DNA of 64,000 nt from G963665545 sp963665545 (GTDB lineage: Bacteria > Pseudomonadota > Gammaproteobacteria > Xanthomonadales > SZUA-36). Each line of letters starts with the position of its first letter. The stretch's first letter is position 1. The notes beneath the pieces were generated by a model that worked only from the letters and a program-made list of their open reading frames with translations, searched no databases and had not been told where the DNA came from. Position numbers and translations under genes: made by a program. The stretch is taken from contig CAXXKZ010000013.1 of the NCBI GenBank assembly GCA_963665545.2, positions 248,001 through 312,000 on the forward strand. The letters run 5' to 3'. Shown here piece by piece: positions 17,754 to 27,143 of this stretch.

Positions 17754-17779
17754 AGTATAGTGTTTGAATAACCTATACT
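17754..17779. promoter_or_regulatory. Inverted repeat upstream of the gamma-glutamyl/P450 operon
   Basis: A perfect 7-bp inverted repeat, AGTATAG and CTATACT separated by 12 bases, lies 79 bases before the first gene of the operon. It could be a repressor site or part of the promoter region (TATAGT at 17756 resembles a -10). No second copy was found in the window. Confidence 0.35.
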
Positions 17780-17858
17780 CATCCGTTAATCGGTCGCTGG
17801 CCACGGAGGTGCCGCTCGAATCGTTTTTGCCCCGAAGCCACCCCGAAGTGAAATTTGA

Positions 17859-19274
17859 ATGAGCCAATCCCTCAAAGAATTCATCAACAGTAACAGTCTT
17901 GAAGTCATGTCGGTGGTCGGTTCCGACATGCACGGCATTGCGCGGGGCAAGAAAGTTCCTGTGCGCAGGCTTATTGAGTCAGAAAGCGCGCCGATACGAA
18001 TTTCCAATCTGATGCACATGATGGATTACGCCAGCATGCCGTTCCCGCCGCCCGACGACGGACGCTGGTGGCCGTCCTGGGCCGAAGGTTATACGGACAC
18101 GCGAGCAGTCCTGGACGTGTCCACTGCACGGGTGGTGCCGTGGCAACGCGACACCGGCCTGGTTTTGTGTGATTTCGAGCGTGTGGATGGCGCAGGACCG
18201 GTAGCGTACCTGCCTCGCAATATGCTCAAGACGGTGTTGGGCGCCCTGGACGATCACGGCTTCAGCACGCGCTGCGCCGTGGAGCTGGAATTTATGCTGT
18301 TCGATGAGACCGAGAGCAGTTGTGTCGAGAAGCACTTTCAGGATCTCACCCCGCTGTGGTCGCTGCCGGAAGCCTACAGCCTGACCAAGCTCGGCAAGTT
18401 CGAGGACATCATCCGCCAGTTTCGAGACGACCTGGAGGGTTTCGGCCTGCCGATCGAGACCTGGAATGTCGAAGCCGGCCCCGGCCAGGTGGAAATGAAT
18501 ATGCCTCCTTCGGATGCATTGACCGCCGCGGATCGTGGATTCCTGTTCAAACACGCGGTCAAGGAAGTCGCGGCGACCATGGACCTGACGGCCAGCTTTA
18601 TCCCGAAGCTGTCGCTGCTGGGTTTCGGCAACGGCAGTCATCTCAATTTCTCGCTGTGGCGCGACGGCGCCAACGTGTTTCACGACGACAGTGACGTGGA
18701 CCGACGCTCGAAGTTGTTGCGGCAGTTCTGCTCCGGTATCGCCAGCACCTTGCGTGAATTCACCTTGCTCTATGCACCGACCATCAATTCCTACCGCCGC
18801 TTCGTGCCCTACTACTCGACGGGCATGACGGCCTCGTGGGGCTATGACAACAAGTCGGTGACCGTTCGAACCGTCAACGAGTCCGCCTCGTTGACCCGAC
18901 TGGAGCAGCGCACGGCCGGGGCGGACGTCAATCCCTACATCCAGGTGGCGGCCTGTGTTGCGGCCGGGTTGCACGGCATCGAAAACGAGCTCGATGTGGC
19001 GCCGACCCTGGGCGATGCCTATGCCGACACAACGCTGGATCCTGTACCGGCTACCATCGTTGAGGCCCTCGACCTTTTCGAGCAGAGCGAGGTCGCCAAC
19101 TCCTATCTGGGTGAGGATTTTGTGCGGTTTCATACCCAGGCCAGCCGGGTCGAGGCCGAGGCCTTCGCCGCGAGCCTCGAGGAAAGCGGCGGCCAATGTG
19201 GCGGCGGGGATGACGCCGAAGATGGCAGCGAAGTGACGGCCTGGGAACTGGCGCGCTACTTCACCGTGGTCTGA
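17859..19274 (+). CDS. Glutamine-synthetase-family gamma-glutamyl ligase
   Basis: The 471-residue protein has the GS fold: a beta-grasp start, SDMHGIARGKKVP near residue 22, then the catalytic domain with VELEFMLFD, the GPGQVEMN metal-binding segment, GNGSHLNFSLW and the C-terminal R-T-R-type stretch near LTRLEQRTAGADVNP. Family members outside nitrogen assimilation couple glutamate to an amine with ATP, as in putrescine, isopropylamine or aniline catabolism. It starts a tight operon and is followed 21 bp later by a gamma-glutamyl hydrolase, which fits gamma-glutamylation of an amine rather than ammonia assimilation. The amine is not identifiable from sequence. Confidence 0.85.
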   Translation: MSQSLKEFINSNSLEVMSVVGSDMHGIARGKKVPVRRLIESESAPIRISNLMHMMDYASMPFPPPDDGRWWPSWAEGYTDTRAVLDVSTARVVPWQRDTGLVLCDFERVDGAGPVAYLPRNMLKTVLGALDDHGFSTRCAVELEFMLFDETESSCVEKHFQDLTPLWSLPEAYSLTKLGKFEDIIRQFRDDLEGFGLPIETWNVEAGPGQVEMNMPPSDALTAADRGFLFKHAVKEVAATMDLTASFIPKLSLLGFGNGSHLNFSLWRDGANVFHDDSDVDRRSKLLRQFCSGIASTLREFTLLYAPTINSYRRFVPYYSTGMTASWGYDNKSVTVRTVNESASLTRLEQRTAGADVNPYIQVAACVAAGLHGIENELDVAPTLGDAYADTTLDPVPATIVEALDLFEQSEVANSYLGEDFVRFHTQASRVEAEAFAASLEESGGQCGGGDDAEDGSEVTAWELARYFTVV

Positions 19275-19295
19275 TTCCGTCGGGCTCGAGATTCA

Positions 19296-20063
19296 ATGAA
19301 AGACATTCGCACTCGGAAGCCACTGATCGGCATCTCGGCCTGGCGACAGACCGTCGATGTCTGGTCGACCAGCGTGGACATCTATCAGATAGACGTCAGC
19401 TACGTGAATCGCGTCACCGACGCCGGCGGCATGCCGGTGCTGATTCCCCACACCCAGCCGCGGGAGACCGAAGACACGATTGCTTCCATCGATGCCCTGA
19501 TCCTGTGCGGCGGGGACGACGTCGATCCTGCATCCTATGGTGCGCGGGACGAAGGCCATTCACTGATGGTCTGCCCGGAAGCCGATCGCTGTGAGATCGG
19601 CCTGGCCCGGGAGGCCATGTCCCAGGGCGTGCCCGTGCTGGGTATCTGTCGTGGCGCGCAGATTCTCAACGTCGCATTCGGGGGCACGCTGCACCAGGAA
19701 ATGCTCAAGCCGGACAGCGTCTGCCACGGCACCAGGGCCACGGTATTGAGTGAGGTCCTGGCCCAGCGCCATCCGTTAGAGATCGAGCCCGGCAGCCGTC
19801 TGGCCTCAATTCTCGGCACCGCCTGCCGGGAAGTGAATACCACCCACCACCAGGCCATCGACCGGGTAGCAAACGGTTTCACGGTGTCGGCGCGCGCACC
19901 CGACGGCTGCATCGAGGCGATCGAACACGAGCGCGACCACGTCGTGGGCGTCCAGTGGCATCCGGAAAAGTTGCCGGCGCCGGACAACCAGGAACTCTTC
20001 GACGAACTGGTCCAGGTGGCAAAAACCGGCGCCAACGGCGCCCAGGGCCCCCGACATGAGTGA
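19296..20063 (+). CDS. Class I glutamine amidotransferase-like gamma-glutamyl hydrolase (PuuD-like, peptidase C26)
   Basis: The 255-residue protein has the nucleophile elbow GICRGAQ with Cys118 and the catalytic His/Glu in VQWHPEKL (His222, Glu224). LILCGGDDVDPASYG and HHQAIDRVA are typical of PuuD and related C26 enzymes, which remove gamma-linked glutamate. It overlaps the next gene by eight bases. Paired with the upstream ligase it would release the oxidised product from its glutamyl tag, as in the Puu and aniline pathways. Confidence 0.88.
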   Translation: MKDIRTRKPLIGISAWRQTVDVWSTSVDIYQIDVSYVNRVTDAGGMPVLIPHTQPRETEDTIASIDALILCGGDDVDPASYGARDEGHSLMVCPEADRCEIGLAREAMSQGVPVLGICRGAQILNVAFGGTLHQEMLKPDSVCHGTRATVLSEVLAQRHPLEIEPGSRLASILGTACREVNTTHHQAIDRVANGFTVSARAPDGCIEAIEHERDHVVGVQWHPEKLPAPDNQELFDELVQVAKTGANGAQGPRHE

Positions 20064-21162
20064 GTCCATGAGTGATTTCGACCTGACCCGATTTATCGAC
20101 GATGTTTTTGCGCCGGAGCCAGGCGAAACCGTCCTGCTCATGGTCGATGAACCCACCGCCGATCATGACCCCAACAGCGATTGGATTGCCCGCCGAGAAA
20201 TGGCGGCAAGATGGATGGACGGATTCTGTGCACTGGGCGCGGAGCGCGATTTCGAAGTCCTCCCGGTGCTGCATTTTCCGGCCATCGACCACCACAATGG
20301 CGAGTTTCCCGAGCACGGTTCGCTCGACGGAGAGGCGGTGGAAATCCTGCCATTGCTGAATCGCGTGTCGCTGACCATTGCGATGACGGAGGTCTCGATG
20401 ACAGCCGCATTGATGCAGATCTCGCGGCAGCGGCCCGGCGCCGCGGCCTTCCGTGCGGCGAGTGCGCCACTGGCGCGCAGGGACATGGAGGATACCTGCC
20501 TGAACATCGACTATGCGCAGCTCAAGGCCCGTTGCGCGGAAATCGAGGCAACCCTGGCACGGTCTCACCGTGCCGAGGTCCAGTTCACGACCGGGCATCG
20601 ATGCGAGTTCGATTTGCGACACCGCAGTTGCGGCAATGACAACGGCTATTTGCACCGCGACAAGAAAGGGCCACCACTGGTCAACCTGCCCAGCGGTGAG
20701 GTCTGGGTGGTGCCATATGAGGGCGAGATCGAGGGCGACCCCTCGACCACCGCGGGACAGATTCCGGTCGCGCTGTACGACGATTCAGTTGCCGTGCTGG
20801 ATATCGAAGCCAACCGCGTGGTCCACGTCGGCGGGGACGAGCCGGCCAGGGGCTATTACCGCTCGATGCTGGAGGTCGATCCGATGCGCCGCAATGTGGC
20901 CGAGATCGCCTTTGGCTGCAACCCCGGCGCGCGCGTGTCCGGATTGTACATCGAAGACGAAAAGGCGGGGTTTCACTGGGGCCTGGGCCGCAGCGAGTTT
21001 CTGGGTGGCACGGTCGGCCCAGAAGCATTCAGGGATCTTTCCACCATCCTGCACCACGATATGCCCTACGCCCGCCAATCCCCCATCACCGTAAGCGCCC
21101 AACTGTTACTCGATGACGGCAGCCGCGTGGGCATCCTCGATAAAGGTCAATATCTGATATGA
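20056..21162 (+). CDS. M29-aminopeptidase / NicX-like metalloenzyme
   Basis: The 368-residue protein resembles the M29 fold shared by aminopeptidase T and 2,5-dihydroxypyridine 5,6-dioxygenase. Visible features are NLPSGEVWVVPYEGEIEG about two thirds along, then the metal-ligand-like region FHWGLGRSEFLGG and HHDMPY near the end. The family uses Glu/His/Asp ligands for one or two metal ions. In a P450-containing catabolic operon a ring-cleavage role is as plausible as peptidase activity. An ATG twelve bases downstream (20068) is an alternative start. It overlaps both neighbours (8 and 4 bases), so translation is coupled. Confidence 0.75.
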   Translation: MSESMSDFDLTRFIDDVFAPEPGETVLLMVDEPTADHDPNSDWIARREMAARWMDGFCALGAERDFEVLPVLHFPAIDHHNGEFPEHGSLDGEAVEILPLLNRVSLTIAMTEVSMTAALMQISRQRPGAAAFRAASAPLARRDMEDTCLNIDYAQLKARCAEIEATLARSHRAEVQFTTGHRCEFDLRHRSCGNDNGYLHRDKKGPPLVNLPSGEVWVVPYEGEIEGDPSTTAGQIPVALYDDSVAVLDIEANRVVHVGGDEPARGYYRSMLEVDPMRRNVAEIAFGCNPGARVSGLYIEDEKAGFHWGLGRSEFLGGTVGPEAFRDLSTILHHDMPYARQSPITVSAQLLLDDGSRVGILDKGQYLI

Positions 21163-22322
21163 GTAACAAGTGCCCCATCACCCATGACTGGGATCCCTAT
21201 GACCCGGGTTTCAGGGATAATCCGTTTCCTCTGTATGCCCGCTTTCGCCAGGAATGCCCGGTAGGGCGGTGCGAGGAATACGGTGGCTTCTGGGCCATTT
21301 CGCGCTACCAGGACGTGGCCAGGATGGCCGCCGACAGCGCCACCTATTCATCCGCTCACGGTGTCAGCATTCCCCGCCTGCCTACCGAGGGTCGGGCGTT
21401 GCCGATGGAGTCCGATCCGCCGGAGCACACGGCCTTCAGACGGCTGCTACAACACGACTTCATGCCGCGCGCGGTGGCGGCGCGCGAGGACATGGTGCGC
21501 CGCAATGCGCGTGAACTAATCGATGCCTTCCGCAATAACGGCGAAGCGGACTTGTCGGAGGACTACGCCAAGTTGCTGCCCACCGCGATCATCTGCCAGT
21601 TGCTGGATATCGAGGAACTGGGTGGCGAATTCCAGGACTGGGCCGAGACCATCATCTACAGGCCCAAGGACCGGGAGGCTGTCATGGCGGCGGCCAGAGC
21701 AGTCTACGACTATTTCCGCGAATTGTTGCCAGAGCGCAGAAGGAATGTCGGCGATGACTTTATCAGCACGCTGATCAAGGCAGACATCGACGGCGAGACG
21801 CTTGATGATACGACGATTCTGGATTTCTGTTTTTTCCTGCTGATCGCCGGCCTCGATAACACGGCATTCACCATCCGCAACGTGCTGCTGCAGATCGCCC
21901 GCGATCCGGGGCTCAAGGCTCAATTGCAGCAAGACTCGGAGAAGATCGGTGCAGCCATCGAGGAAATACTGCGCCTGTACTCGCCGGTGTGGGGTATTGC
22001 CAGAACGGTGCAATCCGACGTCGAGGTGGATGGGCAAAACCTGGCGGAGGGCGATCGGATCCTGCTGCTCTACGCCTCGGCGGATCGAGACCCTGAGACA
22101 TTCGAAAATCCGGATGAATTCGTCATCGACCGCAAACGCAACCGGCATCTCGCATTCGGTACCGGCCGCCACAGTTGTCTCGGTGCGCACCTGGCACGGC
22201 TCGAGATTCGCGTGGCCGTGGAGGAGATTTTGAATCTCCTGCCGGATTACGAGGTGGTGGGCGACCCACACTGGAATCAGATGGGGCCGCTGCCCGTAAC
22301 ATTTGAACCCCGGCAGGCATGA
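21159..22322 (+). CDS. Cytochrome P450
   Basis: The 387-residue soluble class I type P450 has the haem signature FGTGRHSCLG with Cys340, the ExxR motif EEILRLYSP, and an I-helix AGLDNT in which Asn stands where AGxDT usually has Thr before the last position. It needs a ferredoxin and reductase; none is encoded in the window. It overlaps the M29/NicX-like gene by four bases (ATGA). It probably hydroxylates or N-dealkylates the substrate attached to gamma-glutamate, which is inference from the operon. Confidence 0.95.
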   Translation: MSNKCPITHDWDPYDPGFRDNPFPLYARFRQECPVGRCEEYGGFWAISRYQDVARMAADSATYSSAHGVSIPRLPTEGRALPMESDPPEHTAFRRLLQHDFMPRAVAAREDMVRRNARELIDAFRNNGEADLSEDYAKLLPTAIICQLLDIEELGGEFQDWAETIIYRPKDREAVMAAARAVYDYFRELLPERRRNVGDDFISTLIKADIDGETLDDTTILDFCFFLLIAGLDNTAFTIRNVLLQIARDPGLKAQLQQDSEKIGAAIEEILRLYSPVWGIARTVQSDVEVDGQNLAEGDRILLLYASADRDPETFENPDEFVIDRKRNRHLAFGTGRHSCLGAHLARLEIRVAVEEILNLLPDYEVVGDPHWNQMGPLPVTFEPRQA

Positions 22323-22343
22323 GTCGAAAACAGGTATCAGCAC

Positions 22344-23015
22344 ATGAGTAGGATCAACTTGACCAGTAGTGACGGATTTGACCTTGGCGCTTACCAGTCC
22401 TTGCCGGATGGCACGCCGAAAGCCGGAATTGTGGTCATCCAGGAAATATTTGGCGTCAACCCTCACATCCGCGCCGTCGCCGACCGTTACGCCGTCGATG
22501 GCTATGGGGTCGTTGCGCCGCAAATCTTCGATCGCACCGAGCGTGACGTGGAGCTTGGCTATTCGACAGATGAGGATTGGGCGCGAGGCATGAAGCTGGC
22601 GTTTGAGGACTACGACCTCGAAGCGGGCACCCGGGATATCCAGGCCGCCATCGATGCGGCTTCACAGTTCGGGAAGGTGGGGCTGGTCGGCTATTGCTTC
22701 GGCGGCAAACTGGCCTGGATTGCGGCCTGTGAATGCAGCGGCTTGTCGGCGGCGGCGTCCTACTATGGTGGCGGCATCGCCAAAGAAGCGCATCGCACTG
22801 CCCGCTGCCCGGTGATTGCCCATTTCGGGGAACTCGACGAAGGGGTTCCGCTGGACGAAGTCAGGGTCTTCGAAGCCGCCCAGCTGGATGTGGCAATCAA
22901 CATCTACCCGAGCGCCGGTCATGGCTTCAACTGCGATCATCGCGACGGCTACCACGCGCCCAGCGCCGAGGCTGCGCTGGTCAACACCCTGGCATTTTTT
23001 GACCAACACCTCTGA
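22344..23015 (+). CDS. Dienelactone hydrolase family protein
   Basis: The 223-residue alpha/beta hydrolase has the Cys nucleophile in GYCFGG (Cys118) and the catalytic His region SAGHGFNC, as in dienelactone hydrolases. VIQEIFGVNPHIRAVADRYA near residue 32 is the family's Glu-containing N-terminal motif. These enzymes open lactones formed during ring cleavage. Its place in the operon suggests lactone or ester hydrolysis after oxidation. Confidence 0.9.
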   Translation: MSRINLTSSDGFDLGAYQSLPDGTPKAGIVVIQEIFGVNPHIRAVADRYAVDGYGVVAPQIFDRTERDVELGYSTDEDWARGMKLAFEDYDLEAGTRDIQAAIDAASQFGKVGLVGYCFGGKLAWIAACECSGLSAAASYYGGGIAKEAHRTARCPVIAHFGELDEGVPLDEVRVFEAAQLDVAINIYPSAGHGFNCDHRDGYHAPSAEAALVNTLAFFDQHL

Positions 23016-23030
23016 AGACAGGTAAATACC

Positions 23031-24461
23031 ATGAATTTCCTCAAATTTGCAGGCTTATGTGTCGTTTTGTTGGCGTCAACATCGTTTCCGGTAAACGCTG
23101 ACACACCCACCCACGCCTTTGAAGGCGTCCATGTCATTCCGATGACTTCGGAAGTGGTACTCCACGATCAGACCGTGGTGATCAAGAATGGCCGGGTGAA
23201 GGCCATTTGTGCCCGCCATGAACGCTGCGTGCCGGATGGGGCGAGATCAATCGAGGCTGGGGGGCAGTACCTGATGCCCGGCCTGACCGACATGCACGCG
23301 CATGTGGACGGCCTGGGCAGTGTCGGCTCCAATGCCTCCGCCGAGCAGATCGAGGTGGCCGTGCGGACGCGCAATCAACAGCTCAGGCAGTACCTGGTAT
23401 TCGGCGTGACGACCATTCGTGACACCGCCGGCGGGCCGTCAAATCTCCGGGCCCGCTCGCAGATCGAATCCGGAGCGCTGACCGGCCCCCGCCTGTTCAC
23501 CGCGTTCGTATCCATGGACGGTGACCCGCCGCTGCATTCGGCGACCACGCCGTTTTCCAGCCCGGCCGAAGCCGCCGAATTCGTGCGCAAGACCGCCGCC
23601 GACGGCTACGACATGGTCAAGATTTACTCCACGCTGCCCCGGGAGACGTTCGATGCCATCATGACCACGGCCAGCGAGGTCGGCATACCCGTGGGCGGCC
23701 ATGTGCCGATGCCAGTCGACTTCGAGTACGCGCTCAAGAGCGGGATGCGGTCCGTGGAGCACCTGTCGGGCTTCGACATGGCCTGCGCGGGCCCGGATGC
23801 CGGTCTCGAGCCCGTCATGGACGATGTCTACCAGGGCTGGGGCTGGTGCACGCCGGAAAAAATCCAGTCCCTGGCCCGGATGGCGGCCGGATACCCGGTC
23901 TGGCACGATCCGACCCTGATCGTCGTGGAGGGCGTGAAAACCGAGTTCGACCGGTATGCCGTCAATAACGAGGACGATCTCAGGTACACACCGCCCCGAC
24001 TGGCCGCGTTCTTTCCGTACCTGTATGAAATATTCAGCCCCCGCACACGCACCGGGCTGAAAGGCTCACGCAACGTCCGCTTGGCCCTGGCGAAGTCGCT
24101 GGCAGATTCGGGCGCCCACCTGTTGCTGGGTACCGACACCATGGCCTCGGGATTCAATGTCCACCAGGAACTTGCGTTGATGGCCGAGGCCGGCCTCACA
24201 CCATATCAGGCGCTCACAAGCGGGACCTCCGAGCCCGCCCGCTATTTCGGCCGCGAAGGGGCGTTCGGAACCATCGTCCCCGGCGCCAGCGCCGACCTGA
24301 TCCTGCTGGACGCCAACCCCCTCGAAGACGTTGTCAACGCCAGCAAAATTAGTGGGGTCATGTTCAGGGGAACCTGGTGGCCGCGCGACCGACTCGATGC
24401 CGAAATCGGTGCCCTGCAGGCAGAATACGCTGAAGACCGCCTGGAATTGGGGTCAGAGTAG
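23031..24461 (+). CDS. Exported amidohydrolase (imidazolonepropionase-like)
   Basis: The 476-residue protein starts with a signal peptide (MNFLKFAGLCVVLLASTSFP, then VNA). The metallo-dependent hydrolase motifs follow: GLTDMHAHVD (HxH ligands), the Lys in DMVKIYS, VGGHVPM and SVEHLSG for the His ligands, and the metal Asp in LLLGTDTM. It likely hydrolyses an amide or ring amide in the periplasm. It ends the tight operon; the next gene starts 76 bp on. The spacer contains two GGGGTC-type repeats (24447-24473). Confidence 0.88.
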   Translation: MNFLKFAGLCVVLLASTSFPVNADTPTHAFEGVHVIPMTSEVVLHDQTVVIKNGRVKAICARHERCVPDGARSIEAGGQYLMPGLTDMHAHVDGLGSVGSNASAEQIEVAVRTRNQQLRQYLVFGVTTIRDTAGGPSNLRARSQIESGALTGPRLFTAFVSMDGDPPLHSATTPFSSPAEAAEFVRKTAADGYDMVKIYSTLPRETFDAIMTTASEVGIPVGGHVPMPVDFEYALKSGMRSVEHLSGFDMACAGPDAGLEPVMDDVYQGWGWCTPEKIQSLARMAAGYPVWHDPTLIVVEGVKTEFDRYAVNNEDDLRYTPPRLAAFFPYLYEIFSPRTRTGLKGSRNVRLALAKSLADSGAHLLLGTDTMASGFNVHQELALMAEAGLTPYQALTSGTSEPARYFGREGAFGTIVPGASADLILLDANPLEDVVNASKISGVMFRGTWWPRDRLDAEIGALQAEYAEDRLELGSE

Positions 24462-24537
24462 AATTGGGGTCCATCAAGCTGGTCGCTCCGGAACAGAATT
24501 CCTTACAATACATCGAGGAATGCCGGCGGAGAGAATT

Positions 24538-26055
24538 ATGCGAAGACGTGACTTATTGAAAGTGGTGGGTGCAGCCAGTGTGGGCGCATTGGCGCTGGAT
24601 GCTTTTTCAAGCGGGCGTGGCATGGGCCATGCGGCGGCTGGTTTGGCCGGCACCAACGCCACCGAGTGCAATCTTCAGAAGTTGCTGGCCGCGTCGGGCG
24701 AGAAGAACAAATGTGTGGGTGCGTCCGCAGCCGTTTATGAACAAGGCCGATGGGATAGCGCGGTCTACGGGCTGGCCAATCTTGCTACCGGCGTCGAGGT
24801 CACCGAAAACACCATTTTTCATATCGGCTCCATAACCAAGATCTTCAACACCACGCTGCTGATGACCCTGGTCGACGAGGGCAAGGTCGACCTGACCAGG
24901 CCGGTTCTGCATTACCTGCCAGAGATGCGCACCGCGGACATGGATGCCCTGCGGCAAATGACCGTGGCGATGTTGGTCAACCATACCTCAGGCATTGACG
25001 GCGAAATGCTGCCCGATCACGGGCCGGACCAGGAACGCATTGCCGATGCTATTCCACGAATGGCGGCGATGGAACAGGTGCATGCGCCCGGCAAGGACAT
25101 GTCCTATTGCAATACCGCGACCTTGCTGGCCGGATACCTGACTCAGAAAGTGCTGGACAAGAGTTGGTATGAACTGATCGAAGAGCGGATTTTTGCGCCG
25201 CTGGAGATGGACCATGCCATCGTCGATCCGCAGGATGCGCTTTTGTACCGGAACTCCGTCGGGCATTATTTTCATCCGGAAACGGAAAAACCATTCCGCA
25301 CCAATCAGACCTATCTGCCCCTGAGTTTTGCACCCGCGGGCACGACCGCAATGATGAGCGCCAAGAATCTCGTTCAGTTTGGCATGATGCACGCCAATGA
25401 CGGGGTGGGGCTCAATGGTGCGCGGGTGCTGTCAGAGGGATCGGCCAGACAGATGCGCAAGCAGACTGCCTCGTACCAGGGGCCTATGGGAGAATTCAAT
25501 TGCGGACTCGGTTGGCTGATGGACGGTACTGGCATGGTCAATCACGGCGGCGGCGGCCCGGGCATCATCTCGTGGTTGTATGTTCACCCGGAGACCAATT
25601 CCTCGATCGCGGTATTGACCAACACCGTTACCGGCATGGCGGTGGCGACAGAGGTATCGGCGCCCTTTGTGACTGCGCGGGGTTCCGAGCCCCTCGGCGC
25701 CATCGAGGCCCGCCTGGCGGCGGCGGCGAAGGACGAACCCGTCGATGGAAGCGCCTTCATCGGGCGCTACGGCAACATGGTCATGACGATCGACGTGAAA
25801 CAGGAACAGGACAGACTTTTCGCCTATACCACGCAGTCCTTTGCTTATTATTCGGATTTGCCGACCGACCCCACGCAGGAACTGCTCAAACCGGTTGGCG
25901 ATGGCGTTTTCAGCGGTGACATGGGGGTGATCAAGTTCATCAACCCCGACGCCAGTGGCGAAACCCAGCACCTGGCGACAGGGGGCCGCCTGTATAAGCG
26001 CAGTACACACTCGCCAATTGGTCTATCACGTTGGAAGCGATTCCAGAGCGATTAG
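24538..26055 (+). CDS. Tat-exported class C beta-lactamase-fold serine hydrolase
   Basis: The start at 24538 gives a twin-arginine signal, RRRDLLKVVGAASVGALAL, with GGAGA nine bases upstream; the frame is open further upstream but overlaps the amidohydrolase gene. The 505-residue protein has SITK (Ser98, Lys101), the Tyr-x-Asn motif YCN (190-192) and HGGGG around residue 336. The Tat signal implies folding before export. It may act on an ester or amide substrate delivered to the operon upstream. Confidence 0.87.
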   Translation: MRRRDLLKVVGAASVGALALDAFSSGRGMGHAAAGLAGTNATECNLQKLLAASGEKNKCVGASAAVYEQGRWDSAVYGLANLATGVEVTENTIFHIGSITKIFNTTLLMTLVDEGKVDLTRPVLHYLPEMRTADMDALRQMTVAMLVNHTSGIDGEMLPDHGPDQERIADAIPRMAAMEQVHAPGKDMSYCNTATLLAGYLTQKVLDKSWYELIEERIFAPLEMDHAIVDPQDALLYRNSVGHYFHPETEKPFRTNQTYLPLSFAPAGTTAMMSAKNLVQFGMMHANDGVGLNGARVLSEGSARQMRKQTASYQGPMGEFNCGLGWLMDGTGMVNHGGGGPGIISWLYVHPETNSSIAVLTNTVTGMAVATEVSAPFVTARGSEPLGAIEARLAAAAKDEPVDGSAFIGRYGNMVMTIDVKQEQDRLFAYTTQSFAYYSDLPTDPTQELLKPVGDGVFSGDMGVIKFINPDASGETQHLATGGRLYKRSTHSPIGLSRWKRFQSD

Positions 26056-26130
26056 GCTGTGAAATTTTCTGCCAGAAAGTGTACAAATACGTTGATGAGT
26101 CCACTAATTCTCAGAGCAACTACGGCAACA

Positions 26131-26769
26131 TCACCCGCGATTGGCACAGAGCGCCTTCACCACCAATTGCCAAGGAAATGACACATCGATACCTTGCGCT
26201 TCTGCTACCCACATTTCTCCACGATCGAATCGGTAGTTCGACACCACCTTGGGTAAATGCTTGTTGCGGACAATTGCGGGCTGGAAGGTGACATTCCCAC
26301 TTCCAACGAGCAGCATTATGCCTTCTGGACAAGTTGAAACTACTAATTTGTAGGAAATCCGATTGATATCGGACATTTTCGTTATGACTTCGTATCCCGG
26401 TATATGCTCTAAATCGACCGCATTCTCTTTACCACCGAGTGAGATTGGTTCGCTTGCACCAATGGTAATTTTATAGTCAAAACGATTCTCGCCCTGAACA
26501 ACTGAAAGTTTGTATTCCCCGTCATCAATGTCTTTTGGCAACCTAACGATGATTCTGCGGCCGGGAATTGAGCCAACCGGGGTTAGGAATCCATTGTATT
26601 CTCCGAGGCTGATTTCAGGATCATCAAATCCACTTCCTGATATGACAATCTGGTTAAGTTTAGAATTTACGAATACATCCGAAATATGGAGCCGTTTATC
26701 ATTGCCGGCGAGTGCAGCATTGTGAGCTAGCAAACATATGCCAACGATGAATCCTTGATGTATCAGCAT
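26131..26769 (-). CDS. Secreted protein with an IPT/TIG-like domain
   Basis: Starting at the ATG at 26769 (GGGGAG seven bases upstream) gives 212 residues with a signal peptide ending around AALAGN. Residues about 25-95 look like an IPT/TIG immunoglobulin-like fold: ISDVFVNSKLNQIVISGSGF, then LPKDIDDGEYKLSVV. The second half has CPEGIMLLVGSGNV and two Cys that might pair. Such domains occur in surface and tail-fibre-like proteins. Function is unknown. Confidence 0.65.
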   Translation of the reverse strand: MLIHQGFIVGICLLAHNAALAGNDKRLHISDVFVNSKLNQIVISGSGFDDPEISLGEYNGFLTPVGSIPGRRIIVRLPKDIDDGEYKLSVVQGENRFDYKITIGASEPISLGGKENAVDLEHIPGYEVITKMSDINRISYKLVVSTCPEGIMLLVGSGNVTFQPAIVRNKHLPKVVSNYRFDRGEMWVAEAQGIDVSFPWQLVVKALCANRG

Positions 26770-26918
26770 TTCTCCACTCCCCAAAAATATCTGGGAACGT
26801 CACCCTGCCTGCTTGCCTCTTATGGGTCTGGTCTCCGATGTAGTCATGACCATTTGGCCGACTAGGTGGCTCCACTCAAAATTTGTCACCTTGCAACTCA
26901 TTATAGACCAGGATTTGG

Positions 26919-27143
26919 ATGATACTTCGTGAAGATATTTCGTTCCACGTGACAAAATTCGTGCAAGAATTCAATGAAACTATCGAACTTGTGGTGCAGG
27001 AGATTTTCGATCACGGCGATTACGATCTGATCCTATCTGGGCCTAATGTTCGTTCCAGCGCACGGCTTGACATAACAGATCTGATCCTTGAACAGTTGCA
27101 GAGAGTTTGGAGCTATTGTCAAATCTGGTGTTTAGCCATTTGA
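26919..27143 (+). CDS. Small acidic protein; IS256 copy D inserted in its stop codon
   Basis: The frame encodes MILREDISFHVTKFVQEFNE and continues to LEQLQRV, about 63 native residues. Without copy D the next bases would read TGA (TG from the target site, A from 28504), so the native stop lies exactly at the insertion point. As it stands the frame is extended by about 11 residues from the element end. The composition is normal for a small soluble protein; no family is recognised. Confidence 0.45.
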   Translation: MILREDISFHVTKFVQEFNETIELVVQEIFDHGDYDLILSGPNVRSSARLDITDLILEQLQRVWSYCQIWCLAI

